Shown piece after piece: positions 1-8,963 of a stretch of DNA of 39,723 nucleotides. Made by a program: the position numbers and the translations under genes. The first letter of the stretch is position 1; each line of letters begins with the position of its first letter. The notes beneath the pieces were generated by a model, which was not told the origin of the DNA, made no database searches, and was given only the letters and a program-made list of their open reading frames with translations. This stretch comes from Eubacteriaceae bacterium (lineage in GTDB: Bacteria; Bacillota; Clostridia; Peptostreptococcales; Anaerovoracaceae): the NCBI GenBank assembly GCA_029012125.1, contig JAQXLM010000029.1, positions 1 to 39,723 of the forward strand, read 5' to 3'.

Positions 1-92
1 GCAAGTATTAATGTCATGGATGAAGCCGCGACGCATATGGCTCCGCTTATAAAGCAGAAGGTCTTACGGCTTGTTCCGTTAGATTTTTTCAA
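1..92 (-). CDS. Sensor histidine kinase, N-terminal fragment (cut by window edge)
   Basis: A reading frame opens at a TTG (92-90) that overlaps the last codons of the upstream response regulator and stays open to the window edge. The visible peptide begins with a basic stretch (LKKSNGTSRK) followed by a hydrophobic run (FCFISGAICVAASSMTLIL) typical of a first membrane helix. A GGGGAA stretch lies about 12 bases before the TTG. Position directly after an OmpR-type regulator with a short overlap is the usual place for the partner histidine kinase, so I infer a membrane sensor kinase. No kinase motif is visible in the 30 residues available, so any membrane protein is possible. Confidence 0.5.
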   Translation of the reverse strand, partial: MKKSNGTSRKTFCFISGAICVAASSMTLIL

Positions 93-765
93 TTTTGTAT
101 CCAATTCCCCACACCACCTTCAAATATTTTGGATTTTTTGGATTGATTTCAATTTTTTCTCTAATCCTTCTTATGTGTACAGCAACTGTATTTTCAGGGT
201 TGTATGCAGGCTCATTCCACACAGCTTCGTAAATCTGTTCCATGGAAAAAACTTTGCCGGCGTTTTCTGTGAGCAGTCTGAGTATTCCGAATTCGATAGG
301 AGTTACGGTAACGTATTCCCCATCTACCTTAACCGTTTTCTCCGTGTCATCGATTTCAAGTCCCCCTGTCTTGAAAACTCCGGTCTTCTTTTCCAGACTT
401 CCCAGATCCATGTATCTTCTCAGCTGTGATTTAACCCTGGCAATCAGCTCCAGTGGACTGAAAGGTTTAGTTACATAGTCGTCTGCCCCCACATTCAGAC
501 CTGTAACCTTATCGTAGTCCTCTGACTTTGCAGAAAGCATAATGATAGGAATGTTATTCTCTTCTCTCAGCTTCATGGTGGCCTGAATTCCATCCATCTT
601 AGGCATCATCACATCCATAATGATAAGATGTATCTTTTCCCTTCTTACAATGTCCAGAGCAGCTACCCCATCAAATGCCTTGAACACTGTGTACCCCTCA
701 TTTCTAAGATAGATTTCAATAACTCCTGCTATTTCCTTGTCATCATCACATACTAATATGTTCAT
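79..765 (-). CDS. OmpR/PhoB-family two-component response regulator
   Basis: Cytoplasmic DNA-binding response regulator of 228 residues, the usual length. The receiver domain (about 1-115) shows the acidic pair in VCDDD near residue 8, the phospho-acceptor Asp51 in IIMDVMMPKMDG, the switch Ser in MLSAKS and the conserved Lys in TKPFSP. The C-terminal half is a winged-helix Trans_reg_C domain with a typical RIREKIE recognition helix and a final GIGYKI. The ATG at 765 is chosen because AAGGAG lies 8 bases before it; a longer in-frame start has no ribosome site. A probable sensor kinase follows with overlap. It lies just downstream of cell-wall genes, and VanR-type regulators often sense envelope stress, but the regulon is not visible. 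Confidence 0.9.
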   Translation of the reverse strand: MNILVCDDDKEIAGVIEIYLRNEGYTVFKAFDGVAALDIVRREKIHLIIMDVMMPKMDGIQATMKLREENNIPIIMLSAKSEDYDKVTGLNVGADDYVTKPFSPLELIARVKSQLRRYMDLGSLEKKTGVFKTGGLEIDDTEKTVKVDGEYVTVTPIEFGILRLLTENAGKVFSMEQIYEAVWNEPAYNPENTVAVHIRRIREKIEINPKNPKYLKVVWGIGYKIEKI

Positions 766-829
766 TCTGCAAGTTCTCCTTTCCCTTTTCATCTACAATA
801 CTAAATCCAAAATATTACGAATAGGCTAA

Positions 830-860
830 TGGGTTTCTTAACAAATTATTAAGAAACCCA
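830..860 (-). terminator. 12-bp inverted repeat between the cell-wall operon and the response regulator
   Basis: Perfect 12-base arms (830-841 and 849-860) with a 7-base loop, just after the penicillin-binding-protein stop. There is no strong U tract on the minus side, so termination may be partial; it could also be a regulator site ahead of the two-component genes. Confidence 0.5.
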
Positions 861-869
861 TCTGACTGA

Positions 870-2189
870 CTATTTATTTACAATTTCCTGTAATACCGCA
901 TTAGCAACAGGTGCAGCCACCTGACTTCCGTATCCGCCGTTTTCAACGCATACGATAAAAGCATACGGGTTCTTCTCATTTTTGATGAAACCTGAGAACC
1001 AGGCATGAGGTTCTCGTCCCTCAACCTCAGCAGTTCCGGACTTGGCGTAAATGTCAAGACCCGGGAAATTATATTCGTAGTAGGTTTCTACCACGTTATT
1101 TTTCATCATATCAGTTAACTGCTCAGCTGTGTCCTCGTCCAGCATCTCCGTAGTTTCCTTGGAAGACACGGTTTTCATAAGAAGTCTTGGCGTTACTGCC
1201 ACTCCCTTATTGGCTATGGCTCCCATATATACCATCATGGAGCAAGGGTTTACCATATCCTGATACTGTCCGATTCCTGCCCAGGAAAGATTCAGCGGTA
1301 CGTCAGTAAACTCAAAGGAACCTGCAATATTACCGATTCCGTCAATATCGTATTCCCTCGTCAGACCTAATCTTTCAACATATTCTTTCATGAGAGTCGG
1401 ACCTATCTTCTGGGTCAGTTCGGCATATGCACAGTTACAGGACTTTGCCAGTGCACCGTAGAAATCCACTGTACCGTGAGCCTGAACACAGGTTATAGGT
1501 TCATCGTTAATGTACGATTTACCCACACAGGTATAGCTCCACGAGTCCAGATTGTCCAGATTATCTATTGCGGCAGCCGTTGTAACCAGTTTGAATATGG
1601 ATCCCGGCGGAAGCTTTGATGAAAGGAACTTGTTCAAATACATTCCTGACACCGTATCGTCTCCTCTCTCATGAGTAGCCGGATCAAAGGACGGCGTGCT
1701 TACCATGCATACGATTTCTCCTGTTTTATAATTGTATACTCCGACACACCCGTTTCTGCCACCCAGGGCCTGATATGCGGCCTTGCAGGCATCTGCATCA
1801 ATAGTAAGCTTAAGATCGTTCCCCTTTCCCGTCAGGCTGTAAGTTCCGGTAAGTACATTGTATCCCACAAGCTTATCGGCATATGCGCTCAACGCACCTG
1901 TGGAAATATTTCCATCCATGTCTCCAACAGCATGTACCGTAGCCTCTCTTATGAGGTAATCCTCGTTGTATCGGGAATCCTCATCTGTATTGTCGCAGAG
2001 AACAGTTCCGTTTCTATCGTAAATTCTTCCCACACACAGACGACCTTCTGTGTATATGCTCTGGTTTGCATAAAAAGTTGCCCAGTCGTCTCCGTATGCG
2101 AAAAATCTGTAAACGAATATGCACAGTCCCAGAAGCAGAACTGCAGCAAAGGTAAGGCAGATCAAAGCTCTTTTTTCAAGTCTTTTCAT
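870..2189 (-). CDS. Class B penicillin-binding protein (PbpA/FtsI-like transpeptidase)
   Basis: Peptidoglycan D,D-transpeptidase of 439 residues anchored by one N-terminal membrane helix (about 9-30), with the catalytic domain outside. The three penicillin-binding motifs are all present: SIFK (197-200, nucleophile Ser197), SCN (250-252) and KSGT (383-386). It is shorter than typical FtsI/PBP2 (about 600) because the dimerisation region is small, resembling PbpA of Gram-positive rodA-pbpA pairs. The ATG overlaps the stop of the upstream SEDS protein (TAATG), so translation is probably coupled and the two proteins likely form one glycosyltransferase/transpeptidase synthase. Whether it serves division, elongation or sporulation cannot be told from sequence. 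Confidence 0.93.
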   Translation of the reverse strand: MKRLEKRALICLTFAAVLLLGLCIFVYRFFAYGDDWATFYANQSIYTEGRLCVGRIYDRNGTVLCDNTDEDSRYNEDYLIREATVHAVGDMDGNISTGALSAYADKLVGYNVLTGTYSLTGKGNDLKLTIDADACKAAYQALGGRNGCVGVYNYKTGEIVCMVSTPSFDPATHERGDDTVSGMYLNKFLSSKLPPGSIFKLVTTAAAIDNLDNLDSWSYTCVGKSYINDEPITCVQAHGTVDFYGALAKSCNCAYAELTQKIGPTLMKEYVERLGLTREYDIDGIGNIAGSFEFTDVPLNLSWAGIGQYQDMVNPCSMMVYMGAIANKGVAVTPRLLMKTVSSKETTEMLDEDTAEQLTDMMKNNVVETYYEYNFPGLDIYAKSGTAEVEGREPHAWFSGFIKNEKNPYAFIVCVENGGYGSQVAAPVANAVLQEIVNK

Positions 2190-4042
2190 TAGTGCTTACC
2201 CCCTTTGTCGAAGAATCCTCTTTTCTTCGTTTTTTCCTTTTTCATAGGCTCTTCTATTGGTTTCTGAGCCCTGTCCGACAGACTGATAGCGAAGCTGGCG
2301 TTCTGTCTGGTATCTGCCGCCTTGAGGAATGCAAGCAAGCCCCATGATGCAATCATGCTTGTTCCGCCACATGAAACGAATGGGAATGTAACTCCTGTCA
2401 AAGGAAACAGATCTACCGATCCGAAAACGTTCAATATGGTCTGGAACAAGAACATGGACATTGCCGAACATGCGGCAATTGTGTAATATGTGGATCTGCC
2501 TGCCCATACGGATTTAACCGCGAAAACAGACAGAGTTATTATTGCCAGAACTGCAAGTAGTGCGATGATCAGTCCCCATTCTTCAGACAGGAGTCCGAAT
2601 ACCAGGTCCGTCTCAGAGGCAGGTACCGTATTCAGCCATCCCTTTCCGGCACCTACACCGATTAATCCACCACTGGATGCAGCCGACATAGTTCTTGTCT
2701 GCTGATATCCGGTAGTGTCGGCAAATTCCCACACGTGTCCCCATGCGGAAAACCTGTCTGCGATATATGATTTGAATTTCAAAACCATTAGGCCACCGAC
2801 AAAGGCAACCCCGACAATCAGTATCAGCTTTGTAAAATCACCGCTTCTCAGGAATGAAATAACCAGGAATGTAACAAAGAATACAATTGCTGTTCCAAAA
2901 TCTCCCATCAGCGCAAGACAGCAGAAGCAGAAGCCGGAAAAAATCATGAATATCAGTGAGTTCTTCTTTTCCAGAAGCTCGTCCAGGGATGCGGAACCTG
3001 CCCAGATAAAGGCAAGCTTCACAAATTCAGACGGCTGAAATGACAAGCCCCCTATAACAACCCAGTTGCTGGCTCCAAATCTTGTTGTAGCAAACAGAAG
3101 GTTGAATAAAAGCAGTGCCGCAGCACCTATATACATCATATTCCTTATGGATTTTGCTCTGTTCAGATTACGCAGAAAGGCACACATGCAAAAGAACACG
3201 CCTACGCCTATTACTATTGCAATAAACTGCTTCAAAACACCCTCAGGAAATTTGGTAGCTGTAACTGCAAGACTCAGAGTCGACAGGAAGAATGCAATGG
3301 TTTCCATTTCAAAACCCTTCCTCTTCATGCTTCTTAGAAACAGAACATATCCCCACATCAAAGCACACAGCCCTACGAAGGAAATGGTGATTGACGGTAC
3401 AAAATCATCTCCCAGTGAAATAGCCAGCTGCATAAGTGCAAGCATCTGAAATACCGAAAGAGCCACAAGGGATGTCCACGGAGACAGCATGATGGTATCC
3501 ATCTTCCTCATCTCTGTGTTGTTTCTACGTTCTTCCAGGCTAATCGGAAACAAGGTGCAGGTTGACATGCCAAGAAGAAGCTGATCTCCCGGTCTGACCT
3601 CCACACGTGCATCGGTATCTACCGTTCTTCCGTTAAGCATGGCTCCGTTCTTGGAGCCTAAATCTCTATACATCCAACGTCCATCGTCATCTCGCGACAA
3701 TGTTCCGTGTATTCTGGATATACCCGGATCCTCCAGGGTAATATCACTTTTCTTTCCCCTGCCGATAATGTTCTCCCAGTGAGTTATGGGGATATTGGTT
3801 TCAGGCTCCACATGCAGGTATGCAAAAACCTCCGATGGACTTGAGGATCTGAGCAAAGACCAAATTGACTTTACGATGATAAAAAGAGCAAGGATAATGA
3901 ATATCCACCTTGCTAAGCCCGTAAAAAGTCCGCCTGCAGCCTGACCGCTCTCCGCCATCTCACTCCAGCTTTCCAAAAATGCAGGTACATGCAGCTGAAT
4001 TCCCGAAAAAAACTCCTTTATGCTTCCCAATAAATTCTCCAT
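2189..4042 (-). CDS. FHA domain fused to SEDS-family (FtsW/RodA) peptidoglycan glycosyltransferase
   Basis: Membrane protein of 617 residues. An N-terminal membrane helix (about 42-64) is followed by a cytoplasmic forkhead-associated domain (about 90-165) carrying the phosphothreonine-binding residues GRG (94-96), SRIHG (109-113) and SKNG (130-133). From about 185 to 585 it is a polytopic SEDS polymerase with the family signatures QPSEF (336-340), MGDFGTA (379-385, probable catalytic Asp381) and FPFVSCGG near the end. SEDS enzymes polymerise lipid II with a partner class B PBP, which is the next gene. The FHA module suggests control by a PknB/PrkC-type Ser/Thr kinase; that is inference, as no kinase is in the window. 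ATG at 4042 follows AAAGG. Confidence 0.93.
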   Translation of the reverse strand: MENLLGSIKEFFSGIQLHVPAFLESWSEMAESGQAAGGLFTGLARWIFIILALFIIVKSIWSLLRSSSPSEVFAYLHVEPETNIPITHWENIIGRGKKSDITLEDPGISRIHGTLSRDDDGRWMYRDLGSKNGAMLNGRTVDTDARVEVRPGDQLLLGMSTCTLFPISLEERRNNTEMRKMDTIMLSPWTSLVALSVFQMLALMQLAISLGDDFVPSITISFVGLCALMWGYVLFLRSMKRKGFEMETIAFFLSTLSLAVTATKFPEGVLKQFIAIVIGVGVFFCMCAFLRNLNRAKSIRNMMYIGAAALLLFNLLFATTRFGASNWVVIGGLSFQPSEFVKLAFIWAGSASLDELLEKKNSLIFMIFSGFCFCCLALMGDFGTAIVFFVTFLVISFLRSGDFTKLILIVGVAFVGGLMVLKFKSYIADRFSAWGHVWEFADTTGYQQTRTMSAASSGGLIGVGAGKGWLNTVPASETDLVFGLLSEEWGLIIALLAVLAIITLSVFAVKSVWAGRSTYYTIAACSAMSMFLFQTILNVFGSVDLFPLTGVTFPFVSCGGTSMIASWGLLAFLKAADTRQNASFAISLSDRAQKPIEEPMKKEKTKKRGFFDKGGKH

Positions 4043-4053
4043 ATAATACCTTT

Positions 4054-4779
4054 CTAAATATAGAATCCGCCGCTTACGCCCAGAACCTGTCCCGTAACAT
4101 AGTCAGCTTCATCGCTTCCGAGAAAGAATATAGCCTTAGCTACATCCTCACCACGACCGATTCTTCCCAATGGTACCTCTTCTATCAACTGATTTATAAT
4201 ATCGTCGCTATATTCGCGACACATATCCGTATCTATTACTCCCGGTGCAACTACGTTAACTCGCACTCCGGAAGGGCCAACCTCCTTTGCCAGACTTTTT
4301 GCAAAACCGATAAGAGCCGCCTTGGTTGTAGAGTATCCGACTTCGAAAGAGCCCCCTGTCTCTCCCCACATAGATGATACCAGTACGATACTGCCCCTTC
4401 CTTCACTTATCATTTCAGGCAAGGCGTATTTAGCGGTGTACATTGCTCCGTTAAGGTTGGTTTCAGACAAGCGGTGCCATTCCTCGTCGGTCATATGAGT
4501 AAACAGACCACTTTCACTGATGCCTGCGTTACACACTACCACATCAAAGCTTTTAACGCCCAAATACGTTCTGGCTGCTTTGATGCTTTCCTTAAGGGTG
4601 TCTCTGTCAGTTACATCACATCGTAATGCCAGTGCTCCTGTTTCCTCTGACACCTTCATTGCCGCCTGATCCTGTTCCTTATACAGGAACGCCACCTGAT
4701 AGCCTCTATCGGCAAATAGTCTTACGGTTGCCGCTCCTATTCCTCTGGAGCCTCCCGTTATCAAAGCTGTTTTACTCAT
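4054..4779 (-). CDS. Short-chain dehydrogenase/reductase (FabG-like)
   Basis: Cytoplasmic NAD(P)H-dependent oxidoreductase of 241 residues, full length for a classical SDR. The Rossmann glycine motif TGGSRGIG is at 8-15, CNAG near 83-86, Asn110, the catalytic Ser (135/136), Tyr149 and Lys153 (YSTTK). Sequence is like 3-oxoacyl-ACP reductase FabG, but the substrate cannot be assigned. The start is set at 4779 because AGGAAGG lies 5 bases upstream; an in-frame TTG at 4803 has no ribosome site. It sits between a DUF1805 gene and the FHA-SEDS gene (11 bases apart), so it is cotranscribed with cell-wall genes, perhaps supplying an envelope lipid modification. Confidence 0.85.
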   Translation of the reverse strand: MSKTALITGGSRGIGAATVRLFADRGYQVAFLYKEQDQAAMKVSEETGALALRCDVTDRDTLKESIKAARTYLGVKSFDVVVCNAGISESGLFTHMTDEEWHRLSETNLNGAMYTAKYALPEMISEGRGSIVLVSSMWGETGGSFEVGYSTTKAALIGFAKSLAKEVGPSGVRVNVVAPGVIDTDMCREYSDDIINQLIEEVPLGRIGRGEDVAKAIFFLGSDEADYVTGQVLGVSGGFYI

Positions 4780-4803
4780 TGAAACCTTCCTGAAACACTT
4801 CAA

Positions 4804-5106
4804 TTATGCATTTAATTTCGCAGCTGCCTCTGCACCGGTCATTCCTACTTCTATTCCCAGTTTTGCAGCTTCAGGTGTAACTGCCTTTACAGGATTTGCA
4901 AGAATGTCCTCAAAAGTACTTCCGCCTACTACCGCAGCCGCATCTCCAAACTGCTCTGCCAGTGGCTGATTCAGATATCCACACATAATGTATCCTTTTT
5001 CGCACAGGATAACGATCATGTTTGGATGTCCTTCTCCACCCGGCGCAACCATTCTGACTCCCTGTACCTTTTTACCTTCTATTTCCAGCATTTCAATATT
5101 AATCAT
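4804..5106 (-). CDS. YunC-like DUF1805 protein
   Basis: Small soluble protein of 100 residues matching the DUF1805/YunC family by its length and the GYIMCGYLN segment near the middle, followed by a gly-rich VVGGSTFEDIL and a final GIEVGMTGAEAA. No enzymatic function is established for the family. ATG at 5106 is preceded by AAGGAAG at 7 bases, better than the upstream in-frame start at 5124. First gene of the operon leading into the SDR and cell-wall synthase genes; the downstream start is 24 bases after its stop. Confidence 0.8.
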   Translation of the reverse strand: MINIEMLEIEGKKVQGVRMVAPGGEGHPNMIVILCEKGYIMCGYLNQPLAEQFGDAAAVVGGSTFEDILANPVKAVTPEAAKLGIEVGMTGAEAAAKLNA

Positions 5107-5157
5107 TTTATCTCTTCCTTTCACTTAATCTGTTAAAAAATTATCTTTCAACGGTAT

Positions 5158-5186
5158 ATTATATCACAGCGCTTTTGTTTTTACAA
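5158..5186 (-). promoter_or_regulatory. Sigma-A-type promoter for the DUF1805-SDR-SEDS-PBP operon
   Basis: On the minus strand, TTGTAA (5186-5181), 17-base spacer, then a perfect TATAAT (5163-5158). It lies about 50 bases before the DUF1805 start and overlaps a plus-strand promoter. Confidence 0.7.
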
Positions 5187-5208
5187 ATACCCATCTTTAT
5201 GATATACT
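5180..5208 (+). promoter_or_regulatory. Sigma-A-type promoter for the YwaF-like gene
   Basis: TTTACA (5180-5185), 17-base spacer, TATACT (5203-5208), giving a short leader with AAGGAGGGG at 5221. Its -35 box overlaps that of the divergent operon promoter. Confidence 0.6.
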
Positions 5209-5235
5209 TTATTGCAGTCAAAGGAGGGGTCAAAT

Positions 5236-5994
5236 TTGTTTAAATACTTTTGGGAAACCAGCAATTCCATTCCTGAGGGACATGGCTTTGATGCCTACGG
5301 ACCGCTACACTTCGGATGGATTGCCTTCTTTATAGCAACTGTTGCAGTACTTGGCATCGTCTTTAGACGATTAAATGAAGTTCAGAGAGACAGATTTCTG
5401 AAAATACTGTCTCTGCTTATTTTCGCTGACGAGCTGGGAAAGTACTTTCTTGTATTCTACGGTCACCATCCGTTGTTGCCGTATCTGCCTCTCCATGTGT
5501 GCAGTATCAATATTTACGTCATACTCTGCCATGCATGGTTTGTAAAATCTGAGAAAGTAAAGGAAATAATCGATAATGTGCTGTATGCACTTTGCATGCC
5601 TGCTGCTCTGGCGGCAATACTATGTCCTACATGGACCAGCCTGCCTATAACATCATTTATGCACATTCACAGCTTTACGGTACATATCATGCTTTTCCTC
5701 TATCCAATGCTTCTGCTATGCGGAGGAATGAAACCTCGTTTCAGCCTGTTAAAAAAAGCTATCCCCGTTATGGTGGTAATAGCTTCGCTGGTGTTCTGCT
5801 TCAATAAAATTTTCGATACTGAATTTATGTTTCTTAACGGTGCAGGTTCAGGAAATCCGCTGTCATTCTTCGAAGGGTTATGGGGCAACCCGGGATACCT
5901 TGCTTCCATTCCCCTTCTGTTCGGTGCACTTTGGCTCATAATGTTCGGAATTCCTTATCTGTTCGGAAGATTACATGTGAAAAAAGCTGCATAA
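5236..5994 (+). CDS. YwaF/TIGR02206-family integral membrane protein
   Basis: Polytopic membrane protein of 252 residues with about six or seven hydrophobic helices, matching the TIGR02206 (YwaF) family in length and in the conserved HFGW segment near the N-terminus and LPLHVCSINIY about a third of the way in. Function of the family is unknown. The start is a TTG at 5236, chosen because AAGGAGGGG ends 6 bases before it; the earlier in-frame TTG at 5212 overlaps that ribosome site. It is a single-gene unit with its own promoter and a strong hairpin after it, divergent from the cell-wall operon. Confidence 0.82.
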   Translation: MFKYFWETSNSIPEGHGFDAYGPLHFGWIAFFIATVAVLGIVFRRLNEVQRDRFLKILSLLIFADELGKYFLVFYGHHPLLPYLPLHVCSINIYVILCHAWFVKSEKVKEIIDNVLYALCMPAALAAILCPTWTSLPITSFMHIHSFTVHIMLFLYPMLLLCGGMKPRFSLLKKAIPVMVVIASLVFCFNKIFDTEFMFLNGAGSGNPLSFFEGLWGNPGYLASIPLLFGALWLIMFGIPYLFGRLHVKKAA

Positions 5995-5996
5995 GT

Positions 5997-6030
5997 AATG
6001 GAGGCAGTCCCTGTTTGGACTGCCTCCATT
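5997..6030. terminator. Bidirectional terminator hairpin (14-bp stem)
   Basis: Perfect 14-base arms (5997-6010 and 6017-6030) around a 6-base loop, placed between convergent genes (YwaF-like, plus; M16C peptidase, minus). The U tracts are weak, but stem strength and position support termination of both units. Confidence 0.75.
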
Positions 6031-6068
6031 GATTAAGATGAAAGTATTAATGTTTATTTCTTATATTG

Positions 6069-8963
6069 TTACGTCGTCAGAATCTCATCGAGATCACAGG
6101 TCTTCAGCTGTTCACTGCTTCCGATTACACATACCCCACAAGTCTCATAGGTTCTTCTAATCTGAGCAGCAAGTTCAACCAGATCTGAAGATTTAGTATT
6201 CAGCATCTGGTGAAGCAGCATCTCACTGTATTCTTCAGTCTCTTTCATAAAATAGTTGGCATCTGCCTTCATTCCCTTTGCCCTAGGTGTCAAAAGAGGT
6301 GAAACATCTGATATGGCTCCGATAATGAATCCGCTTATATCATCGTTCTCCTTTCCGAATTTTTCCAGGAAGTCGGCCATATTTTGGTACACCTGAATAG
6401 AACGGTCTGCAGAAGGATCTCTATATGAATAGCTTGTTGCTGTTCCGTCCTGCTTAATGCTGAATCCTGTTCCATAGGCACCTCCCTGAACCCGGACCGA
6501 ATTCCAAAGATATGCAAAGGTTAAAATCTTTGATGCTATTCTCATGCTTCCGTCGAATTCATCATATCCATCCAGCACACCTCCTGCACATGCAAAAGAA
6601 ATATCCGCCGGAATAGAAATACCTTCTCGCCTTGGTCCCCATGGCTTTATAACAGATTCCAATTCCCGTCGAAGGCCCTTTGAAGGTAGATCAGCATACA
6701 GACGGGATGCCACAGTCTTCAGCATTTCACTGTTGCCTCCTGTAAGAGTCAGCGTCAGCCTGTTGGTGCAAACGATTTCTTTCAGGAGCTGTGAAATCCT
6801 CAAGCTTAGCCTCTGCCAGTCCCAGTTTTCCTCCTGACTGCACAGCCATCTGTAATAGGTGTAGCCACCGGAACACTCTCCGGAAACACCCGCTGCACTG
6901 TTCTGAGCAGCCAGCCTGCCGACTCCAATAGAAGAGCCTCCCATTATAATTGACTGAAGCTGCTTAGTCTTTAGTTGTTTCAGAATATCCAGAGCCGTCG
7001 TTTCATCATCAAAGCATGTTCTTGTCAGTATTTCCGTTATAAGCTCAACTGCTCTGTCTATGTTATGCTCCAGTGTACCAAAAGTCACTCCAAGCTTTAT
7101 TCTGCATTTTTCTCTATCATTTCTCACCATATATGTGGAAACATAGAAATCTAAATTCCCGAAGACCAGTCGAACTGCATTATCCAGTTCCGATTCATCG
7201 TAATGCTCCGTCTTCATCTTACCCAGAATGTCGGTTAGGAATGATAAGAGAGAAATATTCTCCTCATCCAAATTATCCGCGTCGAAAAACAGGGAATAAT
7301 TCGTAATTCCTGAGCAGTTAATATCGTGATAAAGAAGCTTTATATTTTCATATTCCCCTTCTTCCGTAGGAAGTTCCTCCGGCTTTGGAGAAATATCTTC
7401 CGGTGATAGATGGGGCAGTAAAGCCAGCCCCTCATCTGAGTCCGTACTGTTCTGCCATTTTATCAAAGTCTCCTGAGCCTTAATTACCTTCAGGCGTTCT
7501 TTTTCAGTCCATGCTGAAACCTCAGAATTCAATCTGTGGGACTCCCTCTGACGTCTTTCCTCGCCTATGGTTTTAGATGGCTTCATCACTACCTTTGCTT
7601 TATGCTTATTGTCAAGAATCTCTTCTCGAATCAGTTGCTCAAAATAGCCATCCCTCCCTTTTTCTCTCAAAGCGTCAAAGAGATTTCCCACCTCAAGCTT
7701 TGTTATCGGATCTCCGCCGTAGAGCCAGCTGTCCAGCATCTGTATTCCGAAAATTATACCCTGAGGATTGGCACCAAAGTCACGTTCTCTTGTTCCATAC
7801 TCGAATTCGGCAAGGGAAGCCTCTATAAGCTTTGGCTCTATACCTTCTTTCGCAAGTCTTTCCAGCTCAGAGTAAATCAACATTTCAATTTTCTCCTGAT
7901 TATCTTCATCCAGGTTTACAGCTTCAATTTTCAGCCATTCCTGTGCAGTTCCATCATATACACCCATAGTAACCGCTTCCGCAAGCCCTTCAGAAAGAAC
8001 CGCCCTGCACAAAGGCGCCTGATTGCTGCCGCAAAGTACATCTGAAAGAATGTGCATGGCTGCGATTTTTTCAATTTCAGCAAAGCCTGCAAAGACTCTT
8101 CCCCATGCAATTCGCATTCGGCCTTTCTCATCCTCATCCGGTCCCAGCTCATATGGAATCTCCTGAACACCACCATTTACCGGCTGCTGAAATTCAGGGC
8201 CGGAGACAGACTCTCCCTTTGTCATAGTACTCAGATAGTCTTCATCCAGAATTCTAAGAAGATGATTGATTTCAATATCTCCGTCAAGAAATATCCTTCC
8301 GTTTGCAGGAGAATAATACTTCCTGTGACACTCCAGAAATTGTTCATATGACAAATCAGGTATAGCTGCAGGATCACCGCCGGAGTTATGCTTATATATG
8401 GAATCGGGGAACAACGCTCTGTTAAGTGCTGCATCTTCCAGTTCATCGGCAACTGCCATCGCACCCTTCATTTCATTGAAAACTACACCTGTATAGTTTA
8501 CAGTACCTTCATCATCAATTTCATAATGCCATCCTTCCTGATAGAAGATTTCGGGCTTTTCATAAATAAGCGGACAAAAAACTCCATCCAGATATACCCT
8601 CACCAGGTTGATGAAATCCTTGTCGTTTCTGCTTGAAACAGGATAAACAGTTTTATCAGGAAAAGTCATGGCATTGAGAAAGGTGTTCATGGAGCTTTTC
8701 AGCAGCTCCACAAAAGGTTCTTTGACCCGATATTTCTCTGAGCCGCACAATACAGAATGCTCAAGTATATGGAAAGCACCAGTATCATCTGATGGAAGAG
8801 TTTTGAAGGCAATTCCAAAGGTCTTGTTCTCTTCAGCTCTTTTTATCCATGCAAGCTGCAGTCCTGTTTTCTCATGTGTCATTTCAATAAGCTGGGCATC
8901 AAGTTCTGAAACCGGTCTTATTCTGTCCACTGTAAATCCATATATTTTTTCCTTTATTTTCAC
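6069..8963 (-). CDS. M16C zinc metallopeptidase (presequence-protease/falcilysin type)
   Basis: Large soluble peptidase of 964 residues, the full size of M16C enzymes, which enclose short peptides in a chamber of two linked halves. The inverted zinc motif HILEH is at 65-69 with the third ligand Glu164 in FNEMKGAM; the inactive second half ends near 960. Known relatives (PreP/Cym1, falcilysin) degrade unstructured peptides to small fragments. No signal peptide, so it is cytoplasmic. It begins at GTG overlapping the flavoprotein stop (TAGTG) with GGAGG about 10 bases upstream, and is the last gene of the long operon before a terminator. The context suggests it clears peptides in the cytoplasm together with the M18 aminopeptidase. 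Confidence 0.93.
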   Translation of the reverse strand: MKIKEKIYGFTVDRIRPVSELDAQLIEMTHEKTGLQLAWIKRAEENKTFGIAFKTLPSDDTGAFHILEHSVLCGSEKYRVKEPFVELLKSSMNTFLNAMTFPDKTVYPVSSRNDKDFINLVRVYLDGVFCPLIYEKPEIFYQEGWHYEIDDEGTVNYTGVVFNEMKGAMAVADELEDAALNRALFPDSIYKHNSGGDPAAIPDLSYEQFLECHRKYYSPANGRIFLDGDIEINHLLRILDEDYLSTMTKGESVSGPEFQQPVNGGVQEIPYELGPDEDEKGRMRIAWGRVFAGFAEIEKIAAMHILSDVLCGSNQAPLCRAVLSEGLAEAVTMGVYDGTAQEWLKIEAVNLDEDNQEKIEMLIYSELERLAKEGIEPKLIEASLAEFEYGTRERDFGANPQGIIFGIQMLDSWLYGGDPITKLEVGNLFDALREKGRDGYFEQLIREEILDNKHKAKVVMKPSKTIGEERRQRESHRLNSEVSAWTEKERLKVIKAQETLIKWQNSTDSDEGLALLPHLSPEDISPKPEELPTEEGEYENIKLLYHDINCSGITNYSLFFDADNLDEENISLLSFLTDILGKMKTEHYDESELDNAVRLVFGNLDFYVSTYMVRNDREKCRIKLGVTFGTLEHNIDRAVELITEILTRTCFDDETTALDILKQLKTKQLQSIIMGGSSIGVGRLAAQNSAAGVSGECSGGYTYYRWLCSQEENWDWQRLSLRISQLLKEIVCTNRLTLTLTGGNSEMLKTVASRLYADLPSKGLRRELESVIKPWGPRREGISIPADISFACAGGVLDGYDEFDGSMRIASKILTFAYLWNSVRVQGGAYGTGFSIKQDGTATSYSYRDPSADRSIQVYQNMADFLEKFGKENDDISGFIIGAISDVSPLLTPRAKGMKADANYFMKETEEYSEMLLHQMLNTKSSDLVELAAQIRRTYETCGVCVIGSSEQLKTCDLDEILTT

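Noticed and set aside
7536..8045. Plus-strand open frame of 169 codons inside the M16C peptidase gene
   Set aside because: It lies antisense to a full-length, motif-bearing gene, has no ribosome site and its translation shows no family features.
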